A stretch of DNA of 64,000 bases from JACQFZ01 sp036381895 (GTDB taxonomy: Bacteria; Pseudomonadota; Gammaproteobacteria; Acidiferrobacterales; Sulfurifustaceae): contig DASVBY010000081.1 of assembly GCA_036381895.1 (NCBI GenBank), positions 62,001-126,000 of the forward strand, in the 5' to 3' direction. Positions 53,307 through 61,835 of the stretch are shown here, in pieces. Position numbers and translations under genes: made by a program. Under the pieces are notes generated by a model that saw only the letters and a list, made by a program, of their open reading frames with translations, made no database searches and had not been told where the DNA came from. How positions within the stretch are numbered: the stretch's first letter is position 1; each line of letters starts with the position of its first letter.

Positions 53307-54575
53307 ATGATCGCAAGGATTGCGATGATCAGCGAACACGCCTCGCCGCTGGCCGCGCTCGGAGGCGTCGACAGCGGCGGACAGAACGTCTACGTGGCGC
53401 AGATCGCCAATCAGCTCGCGCTGCGCGGCTACCAGGTCGACGTGTACACGCGGCGCGATCAGGAGACGCTGCCGGACGTCGTCGAGTTCATCAACCGCGT
53501 GCGCGTCGTCCACGTCGCCGCCGGTCCGCCGCGCTTCGTTCCCAAGGAGGAGCTGCTGCCGTACATGGACGAGTTCGCGCGCCGGCTGATCGTGTCCTGG
53601 CGCCGCGGCCGGCAGACGTACGACGTCGCGCACGCGAACTTCTGGACCTCGGGCGTCGTGGCGATGCGGCTCAAGGCGGCGCTCGGGCTGCCGTTCGCCG
53701 TCACGTTCCATGCGCTCGGGCGCGTGCGCCGCCTGCACCAGGGCGAGGCCGATCGGTTTCCACCCGAGCGCCCGGCGATCGAGGAGCGCATCATCGAGGC
53801 GGCCGATTGCATCGTCGCCGAGTGCCAGCAGGACCGCGAGGACCTGCTCGCGCTGTACGGCGCCGATCCGGCCAAGGTGCGGATCGTGCCGTGCGGCTTC
53901 GACGCCACGGAGCTCTGGCCGGTCGACAAGCATGTCGCACGGCGCGAGCTCGGTTTCGAGCTCGATCGCCCGCTGGTGCTGCAGCTCGGGCGGCTGGTCC
54001 CGCGCAAGGGCATCGACGTCGTCGTGCGCGCGCTGGCGGAGCTGCGCGCGCGCCACGGCATCGATGCGCAGCTCGTGATCGTAGGCGGCGAGACCGACGA
54101 ACCCTGTCCGCACGCGAACCCGGAGATCGCGCGGCTGCGGGCGATCGCCGCCGACGCCCGGGTCGCGGAGCACGTGATCTTCACCGGGCGGCGGCCGCGG
54201 CACGTGCTGCGCTACTACTACAGCGCGGCCGACGTGTTCGTGACCACCCCGTGGTACGAGCCGTTCGGCATCACGCCGGTCGAAGCCATGGCGTGCGCGC
54301 GCCCGGTGGTGGGCGCCCACGTCGGCGGCATCAAGAGCACCGTACGGGACGGACGTACCGGCTTTCTCGTGCCGCCCCGCGATCCCGGCGCCGTCGCCGA
54401 ACGGCTCGCGCTGCTGCTGCGCGATTCCGAGCTCCAGCGCCGCTTCGGCGCCGCGGGGCGCGAGCGGGTGCTGCGGCATTTCACCTGGTCGCAGGTCGCC
54501 GACCGGCTCGAGAGCGTGTACGCCCGCATCGCTGGCGCTGAGGGCGGGCAGGCGGTCGACGGGCTCGCGACCTGA
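53307..54575 (+). CDS. Glycosyltransferase family 4
   Basis: A 422-aa GT-B retaining glycosyltransferase. ALGGVDSGGQNVYVAQIANQ near the N-terminus is the glycine-rich motif of sucrose-phosphate-synthase-like GT4 enzymes. VTFHALGRVRRLHQGEAD and LVLQLGRLVPRKGIDVVVRA follow, and the EX7E-type region is TPWYEPFGITPVEAMACARP. The start at 53307 has AGGGAA about 9 nt upstream. First gene of the plus-strand arm, divergent from hldE. Confidence 0.9.
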   Translation: MIARIAMISEHASPLAALGGVDSGGQNVYVAQIANQLALRGYQVDVYTRRDQETLPDVVEFINRVRVVHVAAGPPRFVPKEELLPYMDEFARRLIVSWRRGRQTYDVAHANFWTSGVVAMRLKAALGLPFAVTFHALGRVRRLHQGEADRFPPERPAIEERIIEAADCIVAECQQDREDLLALYGADPAKVRIVPCGFDATELWPVDKHVARRELGFELDRPLVLQLGRLVPRKGIDVVVRALAELRARHGIDAQLVIVGGETDEPCPHANPEIARLRAIAADARVAEHVIFTGRRPRHVLRYYYSAADVFVTTPWYEPFGITPVEAMACARPVVGAHVGGIKSTVRDGRTGFLVPPRDPGAVAERLALLLRDSELQRRFGAAGRERVLRHFTWSQVADRLESVYARIAGAEGGQAVDGLAT

Positions 54576-54591
54576 AGGGAGGCAGGGACGC

Positions 54592-55314
54592 ATGCGAGCG
54601 TTGCAGGGACAGGTGGCCATGGTGACGGGCGGAGCCGGCGGGCTCGGCACCGAAGTGTGCCGGGTGCTCGCGAGAAGCGGCGCGCGCGTCGTGTGCGCCG
54701 ACCTCGGGGACCGCGCAAAGCGGCTGGCGGCGGAGTTCGCGCGCGAGGACCTGCGGGTCTGGCCGCTCGCGGTGGACGTGAGCCGCGCCGAGAGCGCGGC
54801 GGCGGCGGTCGAGCTCGTGGCGCGGGAGCACGGGCGCTTCGACATTCTTATTAATAGCGCCGCGGTCGACGTCACGGTGCCGGCCGACGAGCTCGCGCTC
54901 GAGGACTGGAGCCGGATCATCGACACCAACCTCAATGCCCCGTACTGGCTGAGCCGCGCGGTGTTTCCCCTCATGAAGCGGCAGCGCCGGGGCCAGATCG
55001 TCAACGTCGCGTCTACGGCATCGAAGCGTGCCTGGGCCAACGCCGCCGCCTACCACGCGAGCAAGTGGGGGCTCGTCGGGCTGAGCCATGCGCTGCACGT
55101 GGAGGGACGCACCCACGGCATCAAGGTGACCGCGCTCGTGAGCGGCGGCATGCGCACGCCGTTCCTGCTCGAGCGCTTTCCCGACATCGACGCGGCCACG
55201 CTGCAGGACCCGCGCCACGTCGCCGACACGATCCATTTCGTGCTGACGCGTCCGCCCGAGACCGTGATTCCCGAAATCATGGTAATCCCCATGACGGAGA
55301 CCTCGTGGCCGTGA
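54592..55314 (+). CDS. Short-chain dehydrogenase/reductase
   Basis: A 240-aa classical SDR: NAD(P)-binding TGGAGGLG, adenine-site Asp in VVCADLGDRA, NSAAVD in place of NNAG, catalytic Ser in NVASTASKRAW and YxxxK in AAAYHASKWGLV. GGGAGG lies upstream of the ATG. It is too short and of the wrong motif set to be the heptose epimerase HldD. It probably oxidises or reduces a sugar intermediate of the cluster. Its 3' end overlaps the phosphatase gene. Confidence 0.88.
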   Translation: MRALQGQVAMVTGGAGGLGTEVCRVLARSGARVVCADLGDRAKRLAAEFAREDLRVWPLAVDVSRAESAAAAVELVAREHGRFDILINSAAVDVTVPADELALEDWSRIIDTNLNAPYWLSRAVFPLMKRQRRGQIVNVASTASKRAWANAAAYHASKWGLVGLSHALHVEGRTHGIKVTALVSGGMRTPFLLERFPDIDAATLQDPRHVADTIHFVLTRPPETVIPEIMVIPMTETSWP

Positions 55315-55904
55315 AGGCGGTGTTCCTCGACAAGGACGGCACGCTCCTCGAGAACGTTCCGTACAACGTCGATCCCGAACGCATGCGTCTCGTGCCCGGC
55401 GCGGGGGCGGCGCTGCGGCGGCTGTACGCGCTCGGCTACGCGCTCATCGTCGTCTCGAATCAACCCGGCGTCGCGTTGGGCTACTTCGACACCCACGCAC
55501 TGCGCCGTGTCGAGCGGCGGCTGCGGGCGCTGTTCGCCGCCGAGCAGGTACCGCTCGCGGGCTTCTACTTCTGCCCGCATCATCCGGCCGGGCGCGTGGC
55601 GCGCTACGCGGTCGTCTGCCGCTGCCGCAAGCCCGCACCCGGGCTGCTGCTCTCGGCCGCGGCGATCCATGAAGTCGATACGTTCCGCTCGTGGATGATC
55701 GGCGACATTCTCGACGACATCGAGGCGGGCGTGCGCGCCCGCTGCCGCACGGTTCTCGTGGACAACGGCGGCGAGACCGAATGGCGCAGCGGACCGCAGC
55801 GGCAGCCCGGCGCCATCGTGCCGGATCTGCCGGCGGCGGCCCGGCACATCATGGACGTCGAGCGGGGCGCGAGCTTTCGCTTCGGGCGGAGTGCGCGCGC
55901 ATGA
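55305..55904 (+). CDS. gmhB: Heptose-1,7-bisphosphate phosphatase-like HAD hydrolase
   Basis: A 199-aa HAD-IIIA phosphatase. The nucleophile motif is FLDKDGTLLE (Asp9 and Asp11), then VVSNQPGVALGYFD, and the zinc loop CPHHP...CRCRKPAPG characteristic of GmhB. The GTG at 55305 follows GGAGA at suitable spacing and overlaps the SDR end by 10 nt. It should remove the 7-phosphate between the two HldE steps. The gene lies in the opposite arm to hldE, about 2.3 kb away. Confidence 0.88.
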   Translation: MAVKAVFLDKDGTLLENVPYNVDPERMRLVPGAGAALRRLYALGYALIVVSNQPGVALGYFDTHALRRVERRLRALFAAEQVPLAGFYFCPHHPAGRVARYAVVCRCRKPAPGLLLSAAAIHEVDTFRSWMIGDILDDIEAGVRARCRTVLVDNGGETEWRSGPQRQPGAIVPDLPAAARHIMDVERGASFRFGRSARA

Positions 55905-57010
55905 ACCGGGCCGCGGAATGGGCCGATGCGGAGCGGCTGCTGTGCGTGCGCCTCGATGCCATGGGCGATGTCATCATGACCGGACCTGCGCTGCGCGCGC
56001 TTAAGCGCACGCAGCCGCAGCGCCGCTTGACGCTGCTCACGTCGCCCGCCGGTGCGGCGATCGCGCGCTACTTGCCGGCAATTGACGACGTGATCGCGTA
56101 CGCGGCGCCGTGGATGAAGGCGACCGCGCCGCACGCCTCGGCGGCGGCCGAGCGCGCGCTGATCGCCCGGCTGCGGGCGCTGCGCTTCGACGGCGCGATC
56201 GTCTTCACGGTGTACAGCCAGAGCGCGCTGCCGGCGGCGCACCTGTGCTACCTCGCCGAGATCCCGCGGCGCCTCGCTTACTGCCGCGAGAACCCCTACC
56301 AGCTGTTGACCGATTGGCTGCCCGAGCCGGAGCCCGAGCAGCGGCTGCGCCACGAGGTGCGGCGCCAGCTCGACCTCGTCGGGCGCCTCGGCGCCGTGCC
56401 CGAGGACGAACGCCTGCGGCTGCAGCTCCCCGCGGCGGAGCGGGCGGCGGCCCAGCAGCGGCTCGCGCGCCTCGGCGTCGCCCCGGACAGCCGCTGGGTG
56501 ATCGTGCATCCCGGCGCGAGCGCGCCGTCGCGGCGCTATCCGGCGGCGAGCTTCGCCGCGGCCGCGCGTATGCTCGCCGCAGCGCACGGCTGCACCGTAA
56601 TCTTCACCGGGAGCACGGAAGAGCGCGCGCTCGTGGAGGAGATCCGCCGCGCCATGCAGGCGCCGTCGCATTCGCTCGCCGGTGAGCTGACGCTCGGGGA
56701 GCTCTGCGGGCTGATCGCGCTCGCGCCGGTGCTGATCGCGAACAACACCGGGCCCGTGCACATTGCCGCCGCTTTCGGGACGCCGGTGGTCGATCTTTAC
56801 GCCCTCACGAATCCGCAGCACATGCCCTGGGAGGTCGAAAACCGCGTGCTCTACCACAACGTGCCCTGCAAGTACTGCTACAAGAGCGTTTGCCCCGAAG
56901 GGCACAACGCGTGTCTGCGCCGGGTGCCGCCCGCGGCCGTCGTCGACGCCGCGCTCGAGCTGCTCGCGCTCGGCGCCCGCGCACCGGCGCTGGCGCAGGC
57001 CGGAGACTGA
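55901..57010 (+). CDS. Glycosyltransferase family 9 (heptosyltransferase-like)
   Basis: A 369-aa GT-B protein: LLCVRLDAMGDVIMTGPALRA near the start, VIVHPGASAPSRRYPAASFA and LIANNTGPVHIAAAFGTPVV in the donor domain. The C-terminal cysteine motif reads CKYCYKSVCPEGHNACL. ATGA overlap with gmhB and 3-bp spacing to the carbamoyltransferase point to one mRNA. A heptosyl donor is inferred from the family and from hldE/gmhB. Confidence 0.9.
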   Translation: MNRAAEWADAERLLCVRLDAMGDVIMTGPALRALKRTQPQRRLTLLTSPAGAAIARYLPAIDDVIAYAAPWMKATAPHASAAAERALIARLRALRFDGAIVFTVYSQSALPAAHLCYLAEIPRRLAYCRENPYQLLTDWLPEPEPEQRLRHEVRRQLDLVGRLGAVPEDERLRLQLPAAERAAAQQRLARLGVAPDSRWVIVHPGASAPSRRYPAASFAAAARMLAAAHGCTVIFTGSTEERALVEEIRRAMQAPSHSLAGELTLGELCGLIALAPVLIANNTGPVHIAAAFGTPVVDLYALTNPQHMPWEVENRVLYHNVPCKYCYKSVCPEGHNACLRRVPPAAVVDAALELLALGARAPALAQAGD

Positions 57011-57013
57011 AGC

Positions 57014-58786
57014 GTGTACACGCTCGGGATCAACGCCGCGTTCCACGACTCGTCGGCGTGCCTGGTGCAGGACGGCCGCGTCGTCGCTGCGGCCGAGGAA
57101 GAGCGCTTCACGCGCATCAAGCACGCCAAGCGCCCGATGCCGTTCAGCGCCTACGAGCTGCCGTATCACGCGATCGACTGCTGTCTCGCACTGGCCGGCA
57201 TCGGTATCGACGACGTCGACCACGTCGCGTACGCCTTCGCTCCGCACCAGCTGCTCCGCGGGCACCGGGACCCTGTGGTCACGCTGCCGCTCGAACCGAG
57301 CGCGGATCCGCCGGCGGGCTGGGAGTCGCCGTGGCAGCCGCTGTTCCTCTCTTACGTATTGAACGCGCCGCGGCACCTGCGCGACGGAGTGCCGCACCAT
57401 CTGCAGGAGCGGCTGCGGCAGGCGGAGCCGGCGCGGCTGCGCTGGCATTTCGTCGACCACCACCTGGCGCACGAGGCGAGCGCGTTCCTGCCGTCGCCGT
57501 TCCTCGAGGCCGCCGTGATGACGCTCGATGGACGCGGCGAACGCGCCACCACGAGCTATGCCATCGGACGCGGCAACCGGCTCCAGCGCATCGGGCAGGT
57601 CGATTTTCCGCACTCGCTCGGGCTGCTGTACGAGCGGGTGACCGAGCACCTCGGGTTCCTGCACGCGTCCGACGAATACAAGGTCATGGCGCTCGCGTCG
57701 TACGGCGAGCCGCGCTACCTCGCGGCGGCGCGCGAGCTCGTGGCGCTCGACGGCGACGGCGGCTACCGGATCGCGCCGCTGCGGCTCACTGAACGTTTTG
57801 GTCCCCCGCGCCGGCGCGGCGAGCCGCTCGTGCAGCGGCACTTCGACGTCGCACGCTCGGTGCAAGAGCTGCTCGAGGAGACCGTGCTCGCCCTCGCCGA
57901 GTGGCTCCACCGCCGCACCGGCCTCCGGAACCTCTGTCTCGCGGGCGGCGTCGCCCTCAACTGCGTGATGAACGGACGGCTGCTGCGCGAGGGGCCGTTC
58001 GAGCAGATGTGGGTGCAACCGGCGGCGGGAGACGCCGGCACCGCGCTCGGCGCGGCACTGTGGGTGGACGCGCACGAGCGGCGCGACCCGGCGCGCCATT
58101 ACGCCATGGAGCACGCCTATCTCGGGCCGGCGTATGCCCCCGGGGAGATCGAGGCGCTGCTCGCGGGCGCCCGTGTCGGCTACCGGCGGCTGCGCAGCTT
58201 CGAGCCCGTCGCGGAGCTCCTCGCGCAGGATCGCATCGTCGGGTGGTTCCAGCGCGGGATGGAGTTCGGCCCGCGCGCGCTCGGCGCGCGCTCCATTCTG
58301 GCCTCGCCGCTCGCGCGCGGCATGCAGGCGCGGCTCAACGAGCTCAAGGACCGCGAGGACTTCCGCCCGGTCGCACCGGTGGTGCTCGAGGAGGAGGCGG
58401 GCGAGTGGTTCGTCGGCTGCCGCAGCTCGCCGTTCATGCTGTTCACGTACCCGGTCGCGCCCGCGCGGCGCGCGCGCATTCCGTCGGCGGTGCACGTCGA
58501 CGGCAGCGCGCGCGTGCAGACCATCAGCCGCCGGCAGCACCCGGAGTACTACGACCTGCTCCAGGCGTTTCGCGCGCGCACCGGCGTCCCGGTGCTGATC
58601 AACACCTCGTTCAATACGCGCGGGGAGCCGATCGTCTGCACCCCGCGCGAGGCGCTCCAGTGCTTCGCGAGCTCGCCGCTCGATGCGCTGGTGCTGGGAC
58701 CGTTCCTGCTGGAGAAGCGTAAAGTCTTTTATGAGCGTGCACGTATCGGTCGTCATTCCCACGTTCAAGCGCCCGCACTTGCTTGA
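57014..58786 (+). CDS. Carbamoyltransferase (NodU/CmcH family)
   Basis: A 590-aa O-carbamoyltransferase. The N-terminal Kae1-like ATPase domain begins YTLGINAAFHDSSACLVQDG and includes VDHHLAHEASAFLPSPF (metal-binding His). LCLAGGVALNCVMNGRLL is next. The C-terminal YrdC-like domain has REDFRPVAPVVLEEEAGEWF and INTSFNTRGEPIVCTPREAL. Such enzymes use carbamoyl phosphate and ATP to carbamoylate sugar hydroxyls, as on Nod factors. The GTG start has GGAG 9 nt upstream. A carbamoylated glycan is inferred. Confidence 0.93.
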   Translation: MYTLGINAAFHDSSACLVQDGRVVAAAEEERFTRIKHAKRPMPFSAYELPYHAIDCCLALAGIGIDDVDHVAYAFAPHQLLRGHRDPVVTLPLEPSADPPAGWESPWQPLFLSYVLNAPRHLRDGVPHHLQERLRQAEPARLRWHFVDHHLAHEASAFLPSPFLEAAVMTLDGRGERATTSYAIGRGNRLQRIGQVDFPHSLGLLYERVTEHLGFLHASDEYKVMALASYGEPRYLAAARELVALDGDGGYRIAPLRLTERFGPPRRRGEPLVQRHFDVARSVQELLEETVLALAEWLHRRTGLRNLCLAGGVALNCVMNGRLLREGPFEQMWVQPAAGDAGTALGAALWVDAHERRDPARHYAMEHAYLGPAYAPGEIEALLAGARVGYRRLRSFEPVAELLAQDRIVGWFQRGMEFGPRALGARSILASPLARGMQARLNELKDREDFRPVAPVVLEEEAGEWFVGCRSSPFMLFTYPVAPARRARIPSAVHVDGSARVQTISRRQHPEYYDLLQAFRARTGVPVLINTSFNTRGEPIVCTPREALQCFASSPLDALVLGPFLLEKRKVFYERARIGRHSHVQAPALA

Positions 58787-59705
58787 CCGCTGTCTCGCGG
58801 CGCTGCTCGGGCAGGCCTACGCGGCGCCGCTCTACGAGATCATCGTCGCCGACGACGCCGGCGACGCCGCGACCTGGCGCGTCGTGGCGCGGCGCCGGCG
58901 CCAGACGGGCGGCCGCCCGCGCCTGCGCTACGTGCAGGTGCACGGCGCGCACGGGCCGGCGGCGGCGCGCAACTGCGGCTGGCGGGCGGCGGCCGGACAG
59001 GTGATCGCGTTCACCGACGACGACTGCGTACCGGCGCGCGACTGGCTGCGCGAAGGCATGCGTGCCCTGCGCGACGGGCGCGCCGCGGTCTGGGGGCGGG
59101 TGATCGTGCCGCTGCCGAAGGAGCCGACGGATCACGAGCACGATGCGGCAAGGCTCGCGTCGGCCGGCTTCGTCACGGCCAACTGCTTCTGCCGGCGCGC
59201 GGTGCTCGCGGCGATCGGCGGCCTCGACGAGAGCTTCACGGCGCCGTGGCGCGAAGACAGCGACCTCTATTTCTCGCTGCTCGAGCGCGGCTACGAGGTC
59301 GCGCAGGCGCCGCGCGCCGCGGTAGTGCATCCGGTACGGCCGGCGGGCTGGGGCGAGAGCCTGCGGCGCCAGCGGCGCATCCTGTTCGACGCCTTGCTCT
59401 ACAAAAAGCACCCGCGGCTCTACCGCGCGGCGATCCGCTCCACCCCGCGGTGGGACTACTACGGCATCCTCGCGCTGCTGCTGCTCGCGCTCGGCGGCGC
59501 CGTGCTCGATGCGCGCGCGCTCACCTGGGGCGCGGGCGGCGGGTGGGCGGCGGCGACCGCACATCTATGTCTCAAGCGCCTGCGCCGCACGTCGCGGCGG
59601 CCGCGGCACGTGGTCGAAATGGTATTGACGTCCGCGCTGATACCGCCGATCGCTGTGTTCTGGCGGATGGCGGGGGCGATGAGGTATCGCGTGCTCTTCT
59701 TCTGA
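58731..59705 (+). CDS. Glycosyltransferase family 2 with C-terminal membrane segments
   Basis: A 324-aa GT-A enzyme. VSVVIPTFKRPHLLDRCLAA, IAFTDDDCVPARDWL (DXD) and FTAPWREDSDLYFSLLERG are visible. Unlike the other two GT2 proteins it ends with hydrophobic segments (YYGILALLLLALGGAVLDAR, MVLTSALIPPIAVFW), so it is probably membrane-anchored and could act at the lipid-linked stage. Its start lies 56 nt inside the carbamoyltransferase gene. Confidence 0.88.
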   Translation: MSVHVSVVIPTFKRPHLLDRCLAALLGQAYAAPLYEIIVADDAGDAATWRVVARRRRQTGGRPRLRYVQVHGAHGPAAARNCGWRAAAGQVIAFTDDDCVPARDWLREGMRALRDGRAAVWGRVIVPLPKEPTDHEHDAARLASAGFVTANCFCRRAVLAAIGGLDESFTAPWREDSDLYFSLLERGYEVAQAPRAAVVHPVRPAGWGESLRRQRRILFDALLYKKHPRLYRAAIRSTPRWDYYGILALLLLALGGAVLDARALTWGAGGGWAAATAHLCLKRLRRTSRRPRHVVEMVLTSALIPPIAVFWRMAGAMRYRVLFF

Positions 59706-59714
59706 GGTGATGCG

Positions 59715-60710
59715 ATGCGCGCCGCAGCGGCGATCAAGTTCGCGCAGATCGAGCCGGTGGGCCAGTGCAACCTGCGCTGCCGCATGTGCCCGGTGCAGTT
59801 TCGCGCCGACGGTCCGCCACACGGGCCGCTCGCGTTCATGGCGTTCGACACGTTCCGCCGGCTGCTCGACGAGATGCCGGCGCTCGAGGAGCTGCACCTG
59901 CAGGGCCTCGGCGAGCCGTTGATGCATCCGCGCTTTTTCGAGATGGTGCGGCTCGCGCACGCGCGCGGCGTGCGCGTGAGCACGAACACCAACCTCACGC
60001 TGCTCTCGCGCCGCCGGGCGCGCGAGTGCGTCGAGAGCGGCCTCGCGGAGCTGCACGCCTCGCTCGACGGCGCGCATGCGGAGACCTTCGAGCGCATCCG
60101 GCGGCGCGCGCGGTTCGACAAGGTGACGCGCCATCTGCGCGAGCTGCTGGAGGTCCGGCGCGCGCTCGGCGCCGCGACCCCGCGGGTGCGGCTCGTCATG
60201 GTCGCGATGCGCGACAACCTGCACGAGCTGCCCGACGTGGTCGAGCTCGCGGCGGAGCTCGGCATCGGTGAGCTGTTCGTGCAGCACTTGTGCCACGACT
60301 TCGGCGAGGAGAGCCTGCCGGTCGTCTATGCCCCGATGCGGCGCTTCGTGGACGAGCAGTCGCTGCTCCACGAGGACGTGGCGCGCATCGAAACATGTTT
60401 CGGTCGGGCGCGCGAGCGCGCCGCGGCCTGCGGGCTCGACTTGCGGCTGCCGCGTACGCGGCCCGTGGCGGGCTCGAAGGTCGGGCGCTGCGGGTGGCCG
60501 TGGCGCGGCCCGTACATCAGCTATACGGGCGATGCCATGCCGTGCTGCATGGTCGCGACCCCCGATCGGGCGAATCTCGGCAACATGGCGGAGCACGGCG
60601 TCGCGGCGGTGTGGGGCGGCGAGCGCTACGGCGCGTTTCGGGCCGCACTCGCATCGGACAGCCCGCCGGCCGTGTGCCGCTCGTGCGCCGTGTACAACGG
60701 CGTCTTCTGA
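59715..60710 (+). CDS. Radical SAM protein with C-terminal Cys motif
   Basis: A 331-aa radical SAM enzyme. The 4Fe-4S motif is CNLRCRMC (Cys18, Cys22, Cys25), followed by LHLQGLGEPLMHPRFF and STNTNLTLLSRR. The C-terminus has GRCGWPWRGPYISYTGDAMP followed by CCM, and CRSCAVYNGVF, a SPASM/twitch-like region for an auxiliary cluster. GAGGTG precedes the ATG. Known relatives modify peptides, sugars or lipids. Its substrate is unknown; the context suggests a glycan or sugar-nucleotide intermediate. Confidence 0.9.
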   Translation: MRAAAAIKFAQIEPVGQCNLRCRMCPVQFRADGPPHGPLAFMAFDTFRRLLDEMPALEELHLQGLGEPLMHPRFFEMVRLAHARGVRVSTNTNLTLLSRRRARECVESGLAELHASLDGAHAETFERIRRRARFDKVTRHLRELLEVRRALGAATPRVRLVMVAMRDNLHELPDVVELAAELGIGELFVQHLCHDFGEESLPVVYAPMRRFVDEQSLLHEDVARIETCFGRARERAAACGLDLRLPRTRPVAGSKVGRCGWPWRGPYISYTGDAMPCCMVATPDRANLGNMAEHGVAAVWGGERYGAFRAALASDSPPAVCRSCAVYNGVF

Positions 60711-60724
60711 GAAACGGGCGCACG

Positions 60725-61825
60725 ATGGCGCGGACGACGGCTCTGGAGGCACGCGATGCGATCGCGTCCATGCGCCGGCGCTTCGAACGCGCGCCGGAAC
60801 GGATCGCCGTGTTTCGTGCGCTGCACTTCGGCGACCTCCTGTGCGCGGTGCCGGCGCTGCGCGCACTGCGCGCAGCGTTTCCCCGCGCGCGGGTGACGCT
60901 CGTCGGGCTGCCGTGGGCGGAGGAATTCGCGCGGCGCTTCAACCGCTACGTCGACGACTTTCTTCCGTTCCCCGGCGGGCAGGGGCTGCCGGAGCGCGAT
61001 GCCACGGAAGCCGAGACCGAGGCGTACCAGCGCGCGGCGCGCGTGCGGCGGTTCGACCTCGCGCTGCAGCTGCACGGCGACGGCCGGCACGCGAACGCGA
61101 TCGTCGCCGCCATGGGCGCGCGGCGCGTTGCCGGATTCCACCCGGCGGGCGCAGGCAACCCGGAGCCGGACTGGTTCCTTCCCTACCCGGAGGCGGAGCC
61201 CGAGGTGCGGCGGCTCCTGCGGCTGCTCGAGTTCCTCGGCGTGCCGGGACAGGGCGAGGAGCTCGAGTTTCCGATCGCACCGGACGAGTGGCGCACCGCC
61301 GCGGCGCTGCGGCTTCGCTTCGGACTGCAGCCCGGTCAGTACGCCTGCGTGCATCCCGGCGGGCGCGCTCCGGCGCGGCGCTGGCGCATCGAGCGCTTCG
61401 CGCACGTCGCCGACCGGCTCGCGGCGCGCGGGTTACGGATCGTGCTCACCGGTACGCGCGACGAAGCGCCGATCACCGAGGCGGTGAAACGGGCCATGCT
61501 TGGCTCCTGCGTCGATAGCGCCGGCGAGGCGCGGGGTGGGACGCTCGCGGCGCTCCTCGCGGGCGCGCGCCTGCTCGTCTGCAACGATACCGGCATATCG
61601 CACGTGGCGGCGGCGCTGCGCGTGCCGAGCGTCGTGATCTTTACCGGATCGTCGCCCGCGCGCTGGGCGCCGGCGGACGGGGCGCGCCACCGCGCGGTGG
61701 TCCACGAGGTCGCCTGCCGGCCCTGCGCGCATTGGCGCTGCCCGATAGGGCAGCCGTGCGCGGAGCAGGTGGGCGTGGAGGCGGTGATGCAGGAGGCGAC
61801 CGCGCTGCTGAGCGCCGGCACTTGA
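60725..61825 (+). CDS. Glycosyltransferase family 9 (heptosyltransferase-like)
   Basis: A 366-aa GT-B enzyme: IAVFRALHFGDLLCAVPALR, CVHPGGRAPARRWRIERFAH and LLVCNDTGISHVAAALRVPS. The C-terminal cysteine motif reads CRPCAHWRCPIGQPCAEQV, matching those of the GT9 proteins at 47754 and 55901. Fourth GT9 of the cluster, 14 bp after the radical SAM gene. The start at 60725 is the first ATG clear of the upstream gene. Confidence 0.89.
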   Translation: MARTTALEARDAIASMRRRFERAPERIAVFRALHFGDLLCAVPALRALRAAFPRARVTLVGLPWAEEFARRFNRYVDDFLPFPGGQGLPERDATEAETEAYQRAARVRRFDLALQLHGDGRHANAIVAAMGARRVAGFHPAGAGNPEPDWFLPYPEAEPEVRRLLRLLEFLGVPGQGEELEFPIAPDEWRTAAALRLRFGLQPGQYACVHPGGRAPARRWRIERFAHVADRLAARGLRIVLTGTRDEAPITEAVKRAMLGSCVDSAGEARGGTLAALLAGARLLVCNDTGISHVAAALRVPSVVIFTGSSPARWAPADGARHRAVVHEVACRPCAHWRCPIGQPCAEQVGVEAVMQEATALLSAGT

Positions 61826-61835
61826 CGAGACGACG

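Noticed and set aside
54592..55314. The SDR as the ADP-heptose epimerase HldD
   Set aside because: At 240 aa with a classical SDR YxxxK and TGGAGGLG it is too short and lacks the extended-SDR layout of HldD (about 310 aa).
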